Shown: positions 1 through 7,897 of the stretch, piece by piece | Position numbering within the stretch: the first letter of the stretch is position 1 | Layout of the letters: every line of letters begins with the position of its first letter | DNA from: Rhizomicrobium sp. | Lineage (GTDB): Bacteria > Pseudomonadota > Alphaproteobacteria > Micropepsales > Micropepsaceae | Length of the DNA stretch: 64,000 bases | Direction: 5' to 3' | Assembly (NCBI GenBank): GCA_037200385.1 | Contig: JBBCGL010000001.1 | Location: 806,001 to 870,000 of the forward strand | Translations under genes and position numbers: made by a program | Notes under the pieces: generated by a model | Databases searched by the model: none | What the model was told of the DNA's origin: nothing | The model's input: only the letters and a program-made list of their open reading frames with translations

Positions 1-197
1 TCCTTGGCGCGGAAAGAATTGGCCGCGTTCTCGAACAGCACGTTCGGGCCGGCGACCACCATGACGGCGACGTACCCGATGCGACCAGCCGCCGTCTCCG
101 GCTTGTGGGCCACCAACCTGTAAAGATTGGCAAGGATGCCCGAGGCGGTGAAACCCGCCAGCGTGCAGAATGCAACCAACAGCAAGTCCCGATACAT
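1..197 (-). CDS. Small membrane protein, 3' end cut by window edge
   Basis: An open frame on the minus strand begins with ATG at 195-197 and runs off the left edge, showing 65 residues. It opens MYRDLLLVAFCTLAGF, a hydrophobic helix at about residues 4-26, then a short polar loop containing HKPETAAGR and a second hydrophobic stretch (IGYVAVMVVAGPNVLF) at about residues 40-56. This looks like a small two-helix inner-membrane protein of the kind common in Alphaproteobacteria. I do not recognise a function. The 258 bases between it and the next gene hold its upstream region and no other convincing frame. Confidence 0.6.
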   Translation of the reverse strand, partial: MYRDLLLVAFCTLAGFTASGILANLYRLVAHKPETAAGRIGYVAVMVVAGPNVLFENAANSFRAK

Positions 198-455
198 CCG
201 GCCCCCAAAACGATGCGCTTGGGAGGCGCAATGCAGGCCGTATGCCTGCGCAAAAAGCCCCCGCCGGCCCCTTCTGTGCCATTTTAGGGCGGACGACTAC
301 GGGACACGCCGCATTGTCCACGACGTTGTTCCATTCATGGCACCGGCGTCACATTCCGTAGCGGCATCCGGGCCACGCCGGCACACAATCTTAGCCATCT
401 GCCAGCATGCCGCGACGGATCGTTGCGACCTCTATGTTAAGGATATCCGGCGCGA

Positions 456-1250
456 ATGGGGCCGAGTCGCCAGGACCAGTCGCTGGGCAAGGACATGAGC
501 TATTCCGACACCGACGGCACGATCCGCAAGCGCTCCGGCTGGCTGATCCCGCTGGGCGTGTTCCTGGTCACGGCCGCGCTTTCGGCCCTGATCCTGTTGT
601 ACTATCTCGCCCCGACCGCTCCGAATTTTCTCGAGGAACAGGTCTCGCCGACCTCGCGCGCCGACCTGATCGCGTTGCGGGTCCACGGGCTGAAGCTCTG
701 GGTGCCCGCCAACTACCTGCAATATGACAGCGCCCGTCAAGGCGGCGCGCGCAAGAACCTTGCGATGTTCGCGATCCTCCCGGACATGGCGGGCTGGTCG
801 AACTGGGAGGCGTCGAACTTCTCCGGCAATGCGCCGGATTCGCCGGTGGTCTATCTGCTCATCCGGGAAGAGCAGCTCAACATCTCGGAGGCGGACCGCT
901 TTGCCCGAATCTACATGGCCTATGTGACCAACCCGCGCGGCGAACCGGGGCCGTTCGGACTGACGCAATACACCTTCCGCGAGGATTCCGGCTATCGCCG
1001 CGAAGACCTGTTCGTCGGCCAGACTCCGCATGGTCTTGTCGTGCTGCGTTGTTCGCGCATCGCGCCCGATATGCCGAGCCCGGGCTGCCTGCGGGACATG
1101 CCCATCGCGCACGCCGTGGCGCTTTCCTATCGCTTCAAGCGCGAGCATCTGGCGCGCTGGCGCGAGATCGGCGACGGCGTGGCGCGCCTCATCGAAACCT
1201 TCGAGACCCCGCCCAAGCCGCAGGCTTCCGTCGAGCTTCAGCCACGCTGA
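456..1250 (+). CDS. Membrane-anchored protein of unknown function
   Basis: 264 residues from the ATG at 456. A second ATG at 495 would give a 251-residue protein starting MSYSDTDG. The 456 start has AAGGA about 11 bases upstream; the 495 start has AAGGA almost touching it, so 456 is preferred only weakly. One transmembrane helix (WLIPLGVFLVTAALSALILLYY) lies near the N-terminus. It is followed by a soluble domain of about 200 residues, presumably periplasmic, with no motif I recognise. The last 13 bases overlap the 3' end of the convergent membrane-protein gene at 1238-2446, so the two transcripts are complementary at their ends. Function unknown. Confidence 0.75.
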   Translation: MGPSRQDQSLGKDMSYSDTDGTIRKRSGWLIPLGVFLVTAALSALILLYYLAPTAPNFLEEQVSPTSRADLIALRVHGLKLWVPANYLQYDSARQGGARKNLAMFAILPDMAGWSNWEASNFSGNAPDSPVVYLLIREEQLNISEADRFARIYMAYVTNPRGEPGPFGLTQYTFREDSGYRREDLFVGQTPHGLVVLRCSRIAPDMPSPGCLRDMPIAHAVALSYRFKREHLARWREIGDGVARLIETFETPPKPQASVELQPR

Positions 1251-2446
1251 TAGGGGTGGCCCTGCAGCGGCGGCAGCAATATGGCGAGCGCACCCGCAAC
1301 GGCGGGCTGTGCCAGGATCGCCGCCGCGCCGGCAAGAAGAAACAGCAGCGCGAGCACGCCATCGGCACCATGCACCACAAGCCAGGGCGCAAGCGCCGCC
1401 GCGGCGCCCACCGTGGCGAAGAACACCGTTGCGCCGACATCCTCGACCGCCTTCAGCCGCGCGACGGCCGCCCGGTCGCCCGTATCGCGGTAGCGTCGGG
1501 CCCCGTCCTGCACCACGAGCATCGGCAGCAGCGCCGCGGTCGCGATCATCAGGAGGTCGGCGAAGGCCGGCGCGGGCAGATGGCCGACCGCGCTCCGCCA
1601 CAACCACAACGCGGCCAGCATGAACGCGCCCAACACGAACAGCGTCGCGGCGGCTTCGCGCCAAGCGCGGCTGACCGCGAATGCCGCGAGGAAGACGCCG
1701 AGCGCCGATGCCGCCCAGGATGCGGGCTGCGCCAGCGCCGCGCTCTCCGCCAGCAGCGGCCCGGCGCCGAACCATCCCAACAGGCCCAGCACGAGCACGA
1801 CACCGGCCAGACTCATCGCCCATCGCGGTTCCGTCGTGCGTGTCGCGCGTCGCAGCCACGATTCGCCGGCCGGGCTGGCCGCCGCCGCGAAGCCGGTGCC
1901 GGACGAAAGAGCCATCGCGAACAACGGCACCCCGACGATCGACGACAGGCCACCGGCAATCACCGCCATGGCGACACTCAGGCTTTCGGCGCGCGCGTCC
2001 CGGAACATCCAGCCCACCGCAAGCACCGCCGCGGCGACGATGCCGACCAGCAGCGGCCATCCCAGCCGGACAAGCGCAAGACGCGCGGCATCGATATCAT
2101 CCTGTCCCGCCCGCTGCTGGCGCACAATCTCGCCGCCCAGACAGGAGGCCACGAGATAGCAGACGCCGTAGATCGCCAGAAATGGGGGCGGCGGCAGAGC
2201 GGTCAGCGCCGCACCGGCCAGCAGGCCTGCCGCCGGAGCCACCGTGACGATCACCGCAAGCGCGGGGCGGCGCAGATGAACGAATGCGACAGCCAGTGCG
2301 ATGCAGAGCGATAGCGCGCACAAAAACACCGCTCCGACGGGGATCGTGCGCGCCTGCAATGCAAAGAGGTCCGCCGCCGCCATGGCGAGCACCAGGAGAA
2401 TCGGCACCGCGATGCGCATGCGGGAAAGACGCGCCGTGACCCTCAA
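1238..2446 (-). CDS. Polytopic inner-membrane protein, unknown function
   Basis: 402 residues, almost entirely hydrophobic, with roughly ten or eleven predicted helices and short polar loops. The start is ATG at 2446; a second in-frame Met nine residues on (MRIAVPILLVL) would remove only a basic leader. The final three helices, after the VEDVGATVFFATVG segment, loosely recall the membrane half of RND/MMPL-type exporters. The large periplasmic domains of that family are absent, so I do not assign it there. Its 3' end overlaps the convergent gene at 456-1250 by 13 bases. It is divergent from recQ with a 111-base gap that could hold both promoters. Confidence 0.75.
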   Translation of the reverse strand: MRVTARLSRMRIAVPILLVLAMAAADLFALQARTIPVGAVFLCALSLCIALAVAFVHLRRPALAVIVTVAPAAGLLAGAALTALPPPPFLAIYGVCYLVASCLGGEIVRQQRAGQDDIDAARLALVRLGWPLLVGIVAAAVLAVGWMFRDARAESLSVAMAVIAGGLSSIVGVPLFAMALSSGTGFAAAASPAGESWLRRATRTTEPRWAMSLAGVVLVLGLLGWFGAGPLLAESAALAQPASWAASALGVFLAAFAVSRAWREAAATLFVLGAFMLAALWLWRSAVGHLPAPAFADLLMIATAALLPMLVVQDGARRYRDTGDRAAVARLKAVEDVGATVFFATVGAAAALAPWLVVHGADGVLALLFLLAGAAAILAQPAVAGALAILLPPLQGHPYQRG

Positions 2447-2557
2447 GGACGCCGCTCAAGCGGTTCTTGTCGAAGCATACCGGATGTTCGCATTGCGCAG
2501 GCTCCGGCTCAAGCGCGCGAGATTGCTTGTCGCCGCCGCGTCGGGCAGTTTCGCGCA

Positions 2558-4384
2558 ATGACTCTCCTTCCCATCGCCGCCAAAGAGCAGGTCCTGAAGG
2601 ACGTTTTCGGCTTCGATCGCTTCCGGCCGGGCCAGGAAGCCGCGATGGACGCCCTGCTTGCGGGCCGCAACGTTCTGACCGTGATGCCGACGGGATCCGG
2701 CAAGTCGCTCTGTTTCCAGGTGCCGGCGCTGGTGCTGGGCGGGCTCACCATCGTCGTTTCGCCGTTGGTCGCGCTGATGCAGGATCAGGTTTCGGCGCTG
2801 CGCCTCGCGGGCGTCGCGGCCGATTCGATCAACTCCGCCCAGGATCGCGATTCGAACGTCGCGGCCTGGCGCCGCGCCGCCGCCGGCGAGACCCGCCTGC
2901 TCTATCTGGCGCCCGAGCGGCTGATGACCGAGCGGATGCTGGCCGCGCTGGCGAAGCTCGACGTCCGCCTCATCGCGGTCGACGAGGCACACTGCATCTC
3001 GCAATGGGGTCCCGCCTTCCGCCCCGAATACGAAGCGCTCGCGCGCCTGTCCGAACTCTTCCCCGGCGTGCCGATCGCGGCCCTGACCGCCACCGCCGAC
3101 GAAGCCACCCGCGGCGACATCGCGGCCAGGCTCTTCGCGGGCAAGGTTGAGAGGGTCGTTCTCGGCTTCGACCGCCCCAATATCCGGCTTGCCGTCGCGC
3201 CCAAGCACGAGTGGAAGAAGCAGCTCCTCGCTTTCCTGGGCGGCCAGCGCGGCAAAAGCGGCATCGTCTATTGCCTGTCGCGCAAGAAGACCGAAGAGAC
3301 CGCAGCGCTGCTGATCGAGAACGGCATCCGCGCCCTCGCCTATCACGCGGGCATGGACAAATCCGAGCGTGAAGCCAACCAGAACACCTTCATGAGCGAG
3401 CCCGCTATCGTGATGGTCGCAACCATCGCCTTCGGCATGGGCATCGACAAATCCGATGTCCGATTCGTCTTCCACGCCGACCTGCCCGGCAGTCTCGAAG
3501 CCTATTATCAGGAGATTGGCCGCGCCGGCCGCGACGGCGAGCCCGCGCAGGCGCATATGCTGTTCGGCCTGGGCGACATCCGCATGCGGCGCGTCTTCAT
3601 CGAGCAGGAGGAAGCCGGCGAGGACCGCCGCCGCCGCGAGCACCAGCGCCTCAGCGCCCTCATCGGTTATTGCGAGGCAGCCTCCTGCCGCCGCCAGATC
3701 CTGCTTTCCTATTTCGGCGAGAAGGCCGAGCCTTGCGGCAATTGCGACCTCTGCGCCGATCCCGGCACGCTGGTCGACGCCACCGCAACGGCGCGCGCCG
3801 CGCTCGAGACGGTGCGGCAGACCGGCGAGCGTTACGGCACCGTCCACATCGCCAATGTGCTGCGCGGCATGAAGGGCGACAAGATCACCGCCGCCGGGCA
3901 TGACCGCCTTGCCGTCTTCGGCAGCGGTGCCGCTCATAAGACTGAAGAATGGCAGGCCTTGCTGCGCCAGCTCGTCGCCGCAAACTATCTGCATCTCGAC
4001 GTCGCCGGCTACGGCGGCATGGAGATCACTGCCAAGGGCCACGCCTTGCTGCGCGGTGAGATCGGCTTCAGCCACCGCCCCGCGCCCGAACGCGTCCGCG
4101 AGCGCCGCGCCGACCGCAAGGCACGGGACGCCGGCGCTGCGCAGCCCCTCAGCAGCGACGAGACCTCCCTGCTCGCGATCCTGCGCAGCCTGCGCCTGCG
4201 CCTCGCCAAGCAGCGCCAAGTTCCCGCCTTTGTGATCTTCTCAGACCGCAGTCTCGCCGACATGGCGCAGCGCCGCCCACAAAACGAAGTTGAGTTCGCC
4301 GAGGTCAACGGCGTCGGCGCCAAGAAGCTGCAAGAGTTCGGGACGGTGTTCCTGCGTGCGATACGGGAGGCGAGTGAGCTGTAA
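2558..4384 (+). CDS. recQ: ATP-dependent DNA helicase RecQ
   Basis: 608 residues, normal for RecQ, a 3'-5' helicase that acts in recombination, stalled-fork repair and RecF-pathway end processing. The sequence shows a RecQ-type N-terminus (GFDRFRPGQEAAM, about 18-30), Walker A MPTGSGKS at 43-50 and the DEAH box at 142-145. The RecQ-specific aromatic-rich loop follows. Motif VI is in the second helicase lobe (QEIGRAGRDG). A four-Cys zinc site (CEAASCRRQI, then CGNCDLC) lies near residues 370-395, then a winged-helix RQC region. A C-terminal HRDC domain lies at about 530-600 (FAEVNGVGAKKLQEFG). The ATG at 2558 is the only sensible start. The gene stands alone; a structured repeat follows its stop directly. 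Confidence 0.97.
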   Translation: MTLLPIAAKEQVLKDVFGFDRFRPGQEAAMDALLAGRNVLTVMPTGSGKSLCFQVPALVLGGLTIVVSPLVALMQDQVSALRLAGVAADSINSAQDRDSNVAAWRRAAAGETRLLYLAPERLMTERMLAALAKLDVRLIAVDEAHCISQWGPAFRPEYEALARLSELFPGVPIAALTATADEATRGDIAARLFAGKVERVVLGFDRPNIRLAVAPKHEWKKQLLAFLGGQRGKSGIVYCLSRKKTEETAALLIENGIRALAYHAGMDKSEREANQNTFMSEPAIVMVATIAFGMGIDKSDVRFVFHADLPGSLEAYYQEIGRAGRDGEPAQAHMLFGLGDIRMRRVFIEQEEAGEDRRRREHQRLSALIGYCEAASCRRQILLSYFGEKAEPCGNCDLCADPGTLVDATATARAALETVRQTGERYGTVHIANVLRGMKGDKITAAGHDRLAVFGSGAAHKTEEWQALLRQLVAANYLHLDVAGYGGMEITAKGHALLRGEIGFSHRPAPERVRERRADRKARDAGAAQPLSSDETSLLAILRSLRLRLAKQRQVPAFVIFSDRSLADMAQRRPQNEVEFAEVNGVGAKKLQEFGTVFLRAIREASEL

Positions 4385-4521
4385 TGACCTCCCCCTCGCG
4401 GGGAGGTCGGAAAATCGCGTAGCGATTTTCCGGGTGGGGGACGCCCATCCGGATAGAGCCCCACCCGACGTGCTCGCCCGCCGGGCTGCGCGCGTCGACC
4501 TCCCCGCGAGGGGGAGGCGAC
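4385..4521. repeat. Structured intergenic inverted repeat (CTCCCC class)
   Basis: Between recQ and the DUF3126 gene lies a nested palindrome. A GACCTCCCC/GGGGAGGTC hairpin occupies 4386-4408. A second hairpin, AAAATCGC-GTA-GCGATTTT, lies at 4411-4429. GGGTGGGG (about 4432-4439) pairs with CCCCACCC further on. A right-hand arm at 4494-4521 is the near-exact reverse complement of the first hairpin. The outer arms match over about 24 bases, so the whole unit can fold into a multi-branched structure. Related units occur near 7.86, 31.83, 41.25 and 58.6 kb. It probably acts as a transcription barrier between the convergent genes. Confidence 0.8.
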
Positions 4522-4540
4522 ACACCGCGCAGGTGAAACT

Positions 4541-4771
4541 CTACGTCCGGCTTGCCGGCGGTTCCGGCAGGTCCATCTCGAGGATCGCCATGTTGAAGGC
4601 GTAGGAGACCTCGCCGTCTTCCTCGTCCTTGAAGATCACGCCGATGAACTCGCCGGCGACCTGCACTTCGACGGAATCCGCCTGCTTGGGCCGCTCCACG
4701 ATGCTGATCGTGTCCAGCCGGAACAGGTTGCGCAGGTATTTTTCGAGGCGCCAGATTTCACTGCGGGTCAA
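4541..4771 (-). CDS. DUF3126 family protein, TTG start
   Basis: A small soluble protein of 76 residues matching DUF3126, a family of short alphaproteobacterial proteins of unknown function. Family features seen are the opening RSEIWRLEKYLRNLF, the central GEFIGVIFKDEEDGEVSY, and an acidic hydrophobic tail with AILEMDL. No ATG exists in frame. Two TTG codons are available, at 4777 and 4771. AGGAG lies about seven bases before the 4771 TTG but only one base before 4777, and 4771 also matches the usual family N-terminus, so 4771 is chosen. It is divergent from the FAD oxidoreductase gene. Confidence 0.8.
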   Translation of the reverse strand: MTRSEIWRLEKYLRNLFRLDTISIVERPKQADSVEVQVAGEFIGVIFKDEEDGEVSYAFNMAILEMDLPEPPASRT

Positions 4772-4870
4772 CGGCAATCTCCTGGAAAGGTGGGCTCAAC
4801 TCGCACGCAGGGCCGGGTGGGTCAAGACGCTAGCTTGACCGCGATACGGTGCTTCGCGCAAGCAGCCCCC

Positions 4871-6112
4871 ATGAGTGCCGATCCACGAGGCTATTACGCC
4901 GCCAGTGCCGACAAGCTGCCGCCGCTACCGCGCCTGACCGGCGAATGGCGCGCCGATCTCTGTGTCGTGGGCGGCGGCTTCACCGGCCTGTCGGCGGCGC
5001 TGCATGCCGCGCGCACCGGCGCCAAGGTGGCGCTGGTCGAGGCGCAGACGATCGGCTTCGCGGCGTCGGGCCGCAATGGCGGCCAGATCCATCCCGGCCA
5101 TCGCAAGGAACAAGCGGCGCTCGAGCGTTGGCTAGGCCAATCCCACGCGCGCGATCTGTGGCGGTTGAGCGAGGAGGCCCGCGCGCTGGTCTTCGCGCTG
5201 GGCGCGCGCGGCTGCGATCTGAAGCGCGGCCTGATCCTCGCGGCCCACGACCGTGCCGCGGCGTGTGGTCTCGCCGAAGATGCCGACTATCTCAAGACGC
5301 ATTACGCCTATGACGAGCTGCGCATGCTCGACCGCGATGCGGCCCGGACCGCGCTGGGTTCGCCGGTCTATCCGGCGGCGCGGCTGGACACGGGCGGCGG
5401 CCATCTGCATCCGCTCAAATTCGCTCGCCGCCTGGCGCGCGAAGCGGTAAAGGCAGGCGCGACCCTGTTCGAGGCGAGCCCAGCGACCGCGCTGGAAGAT
5501 GGCGCCGTGCATTGCGCCGGCGGGACGATCCGCGCCGACCACATCGTGCTCGCGACGGACGCGTTCAGCGCCGCGCTGGCGCCGCAGCTCGCGCCTTACA
5601 TCGCGCATGTCGAGAGCTTCATCGTCGCCACCGCACCGGTCGGTCCCGGCATCCTTCCGAGCGACGCGGCGGTCGCCGACACCCGCCACGTCCTCGACTA
5701 CTACCGCAAAAGCGCCGACGGGCGCCTGCTCTTCGCCGGCCGCGAGAGCTACTGGAATCCGCCCGCCAATATCGCCGCCCTGGTGCGTCCGCGCCTGCTC
5801 CGCGTGTTTCCGGCACTGAAAGACATTCCCATCGAATATGCCTGGCGCGGCACGGTCGGCATCACCCGCACCCGCATGCCGCATTTCGGCCGCCTGGGCC
5901 CACGTATCCTGTTCGGCCACGGCTATAGCGGCCACGGCGTCGCGCTGTCGGTGCTGGGTGGCAAGGCACTCGCGGAGGCCGCGCAGGGCGACCCCACCCG
6001 CTTCGACATTCTCGCGAAGGTCCCGCCGAAAAAATTCCCCGGCGGCCGGATGCTGCGCAAGCCGATGGTGACGGCGGCGCTGACGCTGTTGAAATGGAAG
6101 GACGCGGTTTAA
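4871..6112 (+). CDS. FAD-dependent amine oxidoreductase (DAO family, PuuB/OrdL-like)
   Basis: 413 residues from the ATG at 4871; the frame is open further upstream but the family fold begins here. The dinucleotide-binding motif GGGFTG is at 34-39, followed by the LSAALHAAR helix and a ribose-binding Glu in VALVEAQ. The segment SGRNGGQIHPG, typical of gamma-glutamylputrescine oxidase and related D-amino-acid-oxidase-fold flavoenzymes, lies at about 65-76. The C-terminal FAD motif GRLGPRILFGHGYSGHG is also present. Such enzymes oxidise secondary or primary amines using O2. The substrate cannot be told from sequence; polyamine derivatives are the commonest assignment. No other polyamine gene is adjacent. 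No clear ribosome site precedes the ATG. Confidence 0.85.
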   Translation: MSADPRGYYAASADKLPPLPRLTGEWRADLCVVGGGFTGLSAALHAARTGAKVALVEAQTIGFAASGRNGGQIHPGHRKEQAALERWLGQSHARDLWRLSEEARALVFALGARGCDLKRGLILAAHDRAAACGLAEDADYLKTHYAYDELRMLDRDAARTALGSPVYPAARLDTGGGHLHPLKFARRLAREAVKAGATLFEASPATALEDGAVHCAGGTIRADHIVLATDAFSAALAPQLAPYIAHVESFIVATAPVGPGILPSDAAVADTRHVLDYYRKSADGRLLFAGRESYWNPPANIAALVRPRLLRVFPALKDIPIEYAWRGTVGITRTRMPHFGRLGPRILFGHGYSGHGVALSVLGGKALAEAAQGDPTRFDILAKVPPKKFPGGRMLRKPMVTAALTLLKWKDAV

Positions 6113-6120
6113 CACACACC

Positions 6121-6256
6121 GCTGTCATCCCCGGCCGAACGCCGCAAAGCGGCGTGAGGGGAAGGGGACCTAGGCGTCTAAACCTGGGAAGTGTGGGTAC
6201 CTGGGTCCCCTTCCCTTCGCGATGCTGACGCATCGCTCAGCCGGGGATGACAACAG
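6121..6256. repeat. Clover-leaf intergenic repeat (GTCATCCCCGGC class)
   Basis: The gap between the convergent oxidoreductase and cysE genes is filled by one structured element. Perfect 12-bp outer arms GTCATCCCCGGC (6124-6135) and GCCGGGGATGAC (6240-6251) enclose two small hairpins, CGCCGC-AAA-GCGGCG and GCGATGC-TGAC-GCATCGC. A long middle pairing of AAGGGGACC with GGTCCCCTT completes the fold. This matches the general form of short dispersed palindromic repeats found in alphaproteobacterial genomes. It encodes no transposase and probably marks or ends both transcripts. Confidence 0.8.
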
Positions 6257-6262
6257 CGTGCG

Positions 6263-7084
6263 TCACCCCGACTTCGCGTCTTCGTCCTCGATGACCTGGT
6301 TCATCTCCTGCGACGGCCGGTCGCCTCCGGCGCAGTTGGTCAGGCGCGCCGGGACGCCCACCGCGGTGCAGCCGGGCGGCACGTTGCGCAGCACCACGCT
6401 GCCAGCGCCGATCCGCGAATATTCGCCGATCTCGATATTGCCGAGGATCTTCGCGCCCAGCGAGATCAGCACGCCGCGCCGCACCTTCGGATGACGGTTG
6501 CCCGTCTCCTTGCCGGTGCCGCCCAGCGTCACGCCCTGCATGATCGAGACGTCGTCCTCGACCACGGCCGTCTCGCCGATCACCACGCCGGTGGCGTGGT
6601 CGATCATGATGCCCTTGCCCATCGCGGCAGCCGGATGGATGTCGACCTGAAACAGCTCCGACACACGACTCTGGATGAACAGCGCCATGGCGCGACGTTC
6701 ATGCCGCCACAGCCAATGGGCGAAGCGATGGCATTGCAGCGCCTGGAAGCCCTTGTAGAACAAGAAGGCGTCGACATGCGCCTTGCACGCCGGGTCGCGG
6801 TCGAACACCGCAGCCAGGTCGGCGCGCATCGCATCGCCGATGGACGGATCGTCGGCCATCGCCTCGTCGAAGATCTCGCGCATCATCATCGGCGACAGAT
6901 CGTCCGAGCCGATCTTCTTGGCGAGATGATAGGACAGCGCGCTCTCCAGCCGCTCATGCTTGAGCACGATGGCGTGGACGAAGCTGGCCAGCGCCGGCTC
7001 GCGCTCAGCCAGGGCTTCGGCCTGCCCGCGCAGGAAGTGCCAGATGGGATCGCAAGTGGCGACTTTTTCGCGTGTGACGGCCAT
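6263..7084 (-). CDS. cysE: Serine O-acetyltransferase
   Basis: 273 residues, the normal CysE length. The enzyme makes O-acetyl-L-serine from serine and acetyl-CoA in the cytoplasm, the first step of cysteine synthesis. Family features: an all-helical N-terminal domain to about residue 140, then a left-handed beta-helix from about 148 (DIHPAAAMGKGIMIDHATG) through VVEDDVSIMQGVTLGGTG to GAGSVVLRNVPPGCTAVGVPAR. The catalytic-site histidines of the DHATG and NRHPK segments are in place. The C-terminal tail extends about 20 residues past the hexapeptide coil, where cysteine feedback inhibition acts in the family. No cysK is in the window. The ATG at 7084 is the only good start. Confidence 0.95.
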   Translation of the reverse strand: MAVTREKVATCDPIWHFLRGQAEALAEREPALASFVHAIVLKHERLESALSYHLAKKIGSDDLSPMMMREIFDEAMADDPSIGDAMRADLAAVFDRDPACKAHVDAFLFYKGFQALQCHRFAHWLWRHERRAMALFIQSRVSELFQVDIHPAAAMGKGIMIDHATGVVIGETAVVEDDVSIMQGVTLGGTGKETGNRHPKVRRGVLISLGAKILGNIEIGEYSRIGAGSVVLRNVPPGCTAVGVPARLTNCAGGDRPSQEMNQVIEDEDAKSG

Positions 7085-7250
7085 GTTCGCTCCGAGACGG
7101 GCCGCCTTATACCAGCGGACACCCCATTATGACAAAACAACGCGTCGGAAGCGTGAAAAGGCCCCCAAAAGGGGTCGCGCAACCCCGCTCCCGTCCATTA
7201 AATAAGTCTCTAACCTGCCACGCCAACCCTCGTTTTCGCATAGGCCGCCA

Positions 7251-7847
7251 ATGGACTCCACAACCCCAGCCCTGAATCGCCCCGCGCCCGACGCACTGGA
7301 TCTCCTGCTCAGCCGCCGCTCGGGCTCGGCCAAGGCGATGACGGGCCCAGGTCCGTCGCCGGAACAGCTCGACACCATCCTGGCCGCGTCGGCCCGCGTG
7401 CCCGACCACGGCAAGTTGTTCCCCTGGCGCTTTGTGATCTTCGAAGGCGATGCCCGACGCCGCGTAGGCGAATTGCTCGCCGCCGCGCTCAAGGAGAGCG
7501 AGCCGCAGACGGCGCCCGAGCGACTCGACCAGGAGCGCCACCGTTTCCTGCGCGCCCCGGTGGTCGTCGCCGTGATCAGCCGCGCCCGCGAGAATATCCC
7601 GATCCCCGAATGGGAACAGGTCCTCTCCGCCGGCGCGGTCTGCCAGACCCTGCTGATCGCGGCCCACGCGATGGGCTTCGTGGCCAACTGGCTGACCGAA
7701 TGGTGCGCCTTCCACCCCCTGGTGAAAGAGCGTCTCGGCCTCAAGCCCGGCGAACGCATCGCGGGCTTCATCTATATCGGTACGAGCGCGGTGACGCTGG
7801 AAGAGCGCGTGCGCCCGGACATGAGCAAGATCGTGAGCCGGTTTTAG
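7251..7847 (+). CDS. Nitroreductase family protein
   Basis: 198 residues. It has the FMN-dependent nitroreductase fold of the short YdjA-like type: LLLSRRSGSAKAM near the N-terminus (the R-R-S motif binds FMN phosphate), then ASARVPDHGKLFPWRFVIF. The active-site segment QTLLIAAHAMGFVANWLT and the C-terminal GERIAGFIYIGT motif follow. Such enzymes are NAD(P)H-dependent homodimers that reduce nitroaromatics, quinones or unknown physiological acceptors; the substrate is not predictable. The start is ATG at 7251. It lies 50 bases ahead of the sulfatase gene on the same strand, with a small hairpin between them, and may be co-transcribed with it. Confidence 0.88.
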   Translation: MDSTTPALNRPAPDALDLLLSRRSGSAKAMTGPGPSPEQLDTILAASARVPDHGKLFPWRFVIFEGDARRRVGELLAAALKESEPQTAPERLDQERHRFLRAPVVVAVISRARENIPIPEWEQVLSAGAVCQTLLIAAHAMGFVANWLTEWCAFHPLVKERLGLKPGERIAGFIYIGTSAVTLEERVRPDMSKIVSRF

Positions 7848-7855
7848 CTCGAAAG

Positions 7856-7880
7856 CTCCTCCACCGCGCAGCGGGGGAGG
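7856..7880. repeat. Short hairpin, partial copy of the CTCCCC repeat
   Basis: CCTCCACCGC (7858-7867) pairs with GCGGGGGAGG (7871-7880) with one mismatch and a three-base loop, just after the nitroreductase stop. It resembles one hairpin of the larger elements near 4.4 and 58.6 kb. The ribosome site of the sulfatase gene (AAAAGGA) starts a few bases later, so the hairpin may affect readthrough. Confidence 0.5.
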
Positions 7881-7897
7881 TGCAAAAGGAAAGACGC

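Noticed and set aside
1238-2446. RND/MMPL exporter
   Set aside because: The last helices resemble that family, but the large periplasmic domains and the central charged helix residues are missing.
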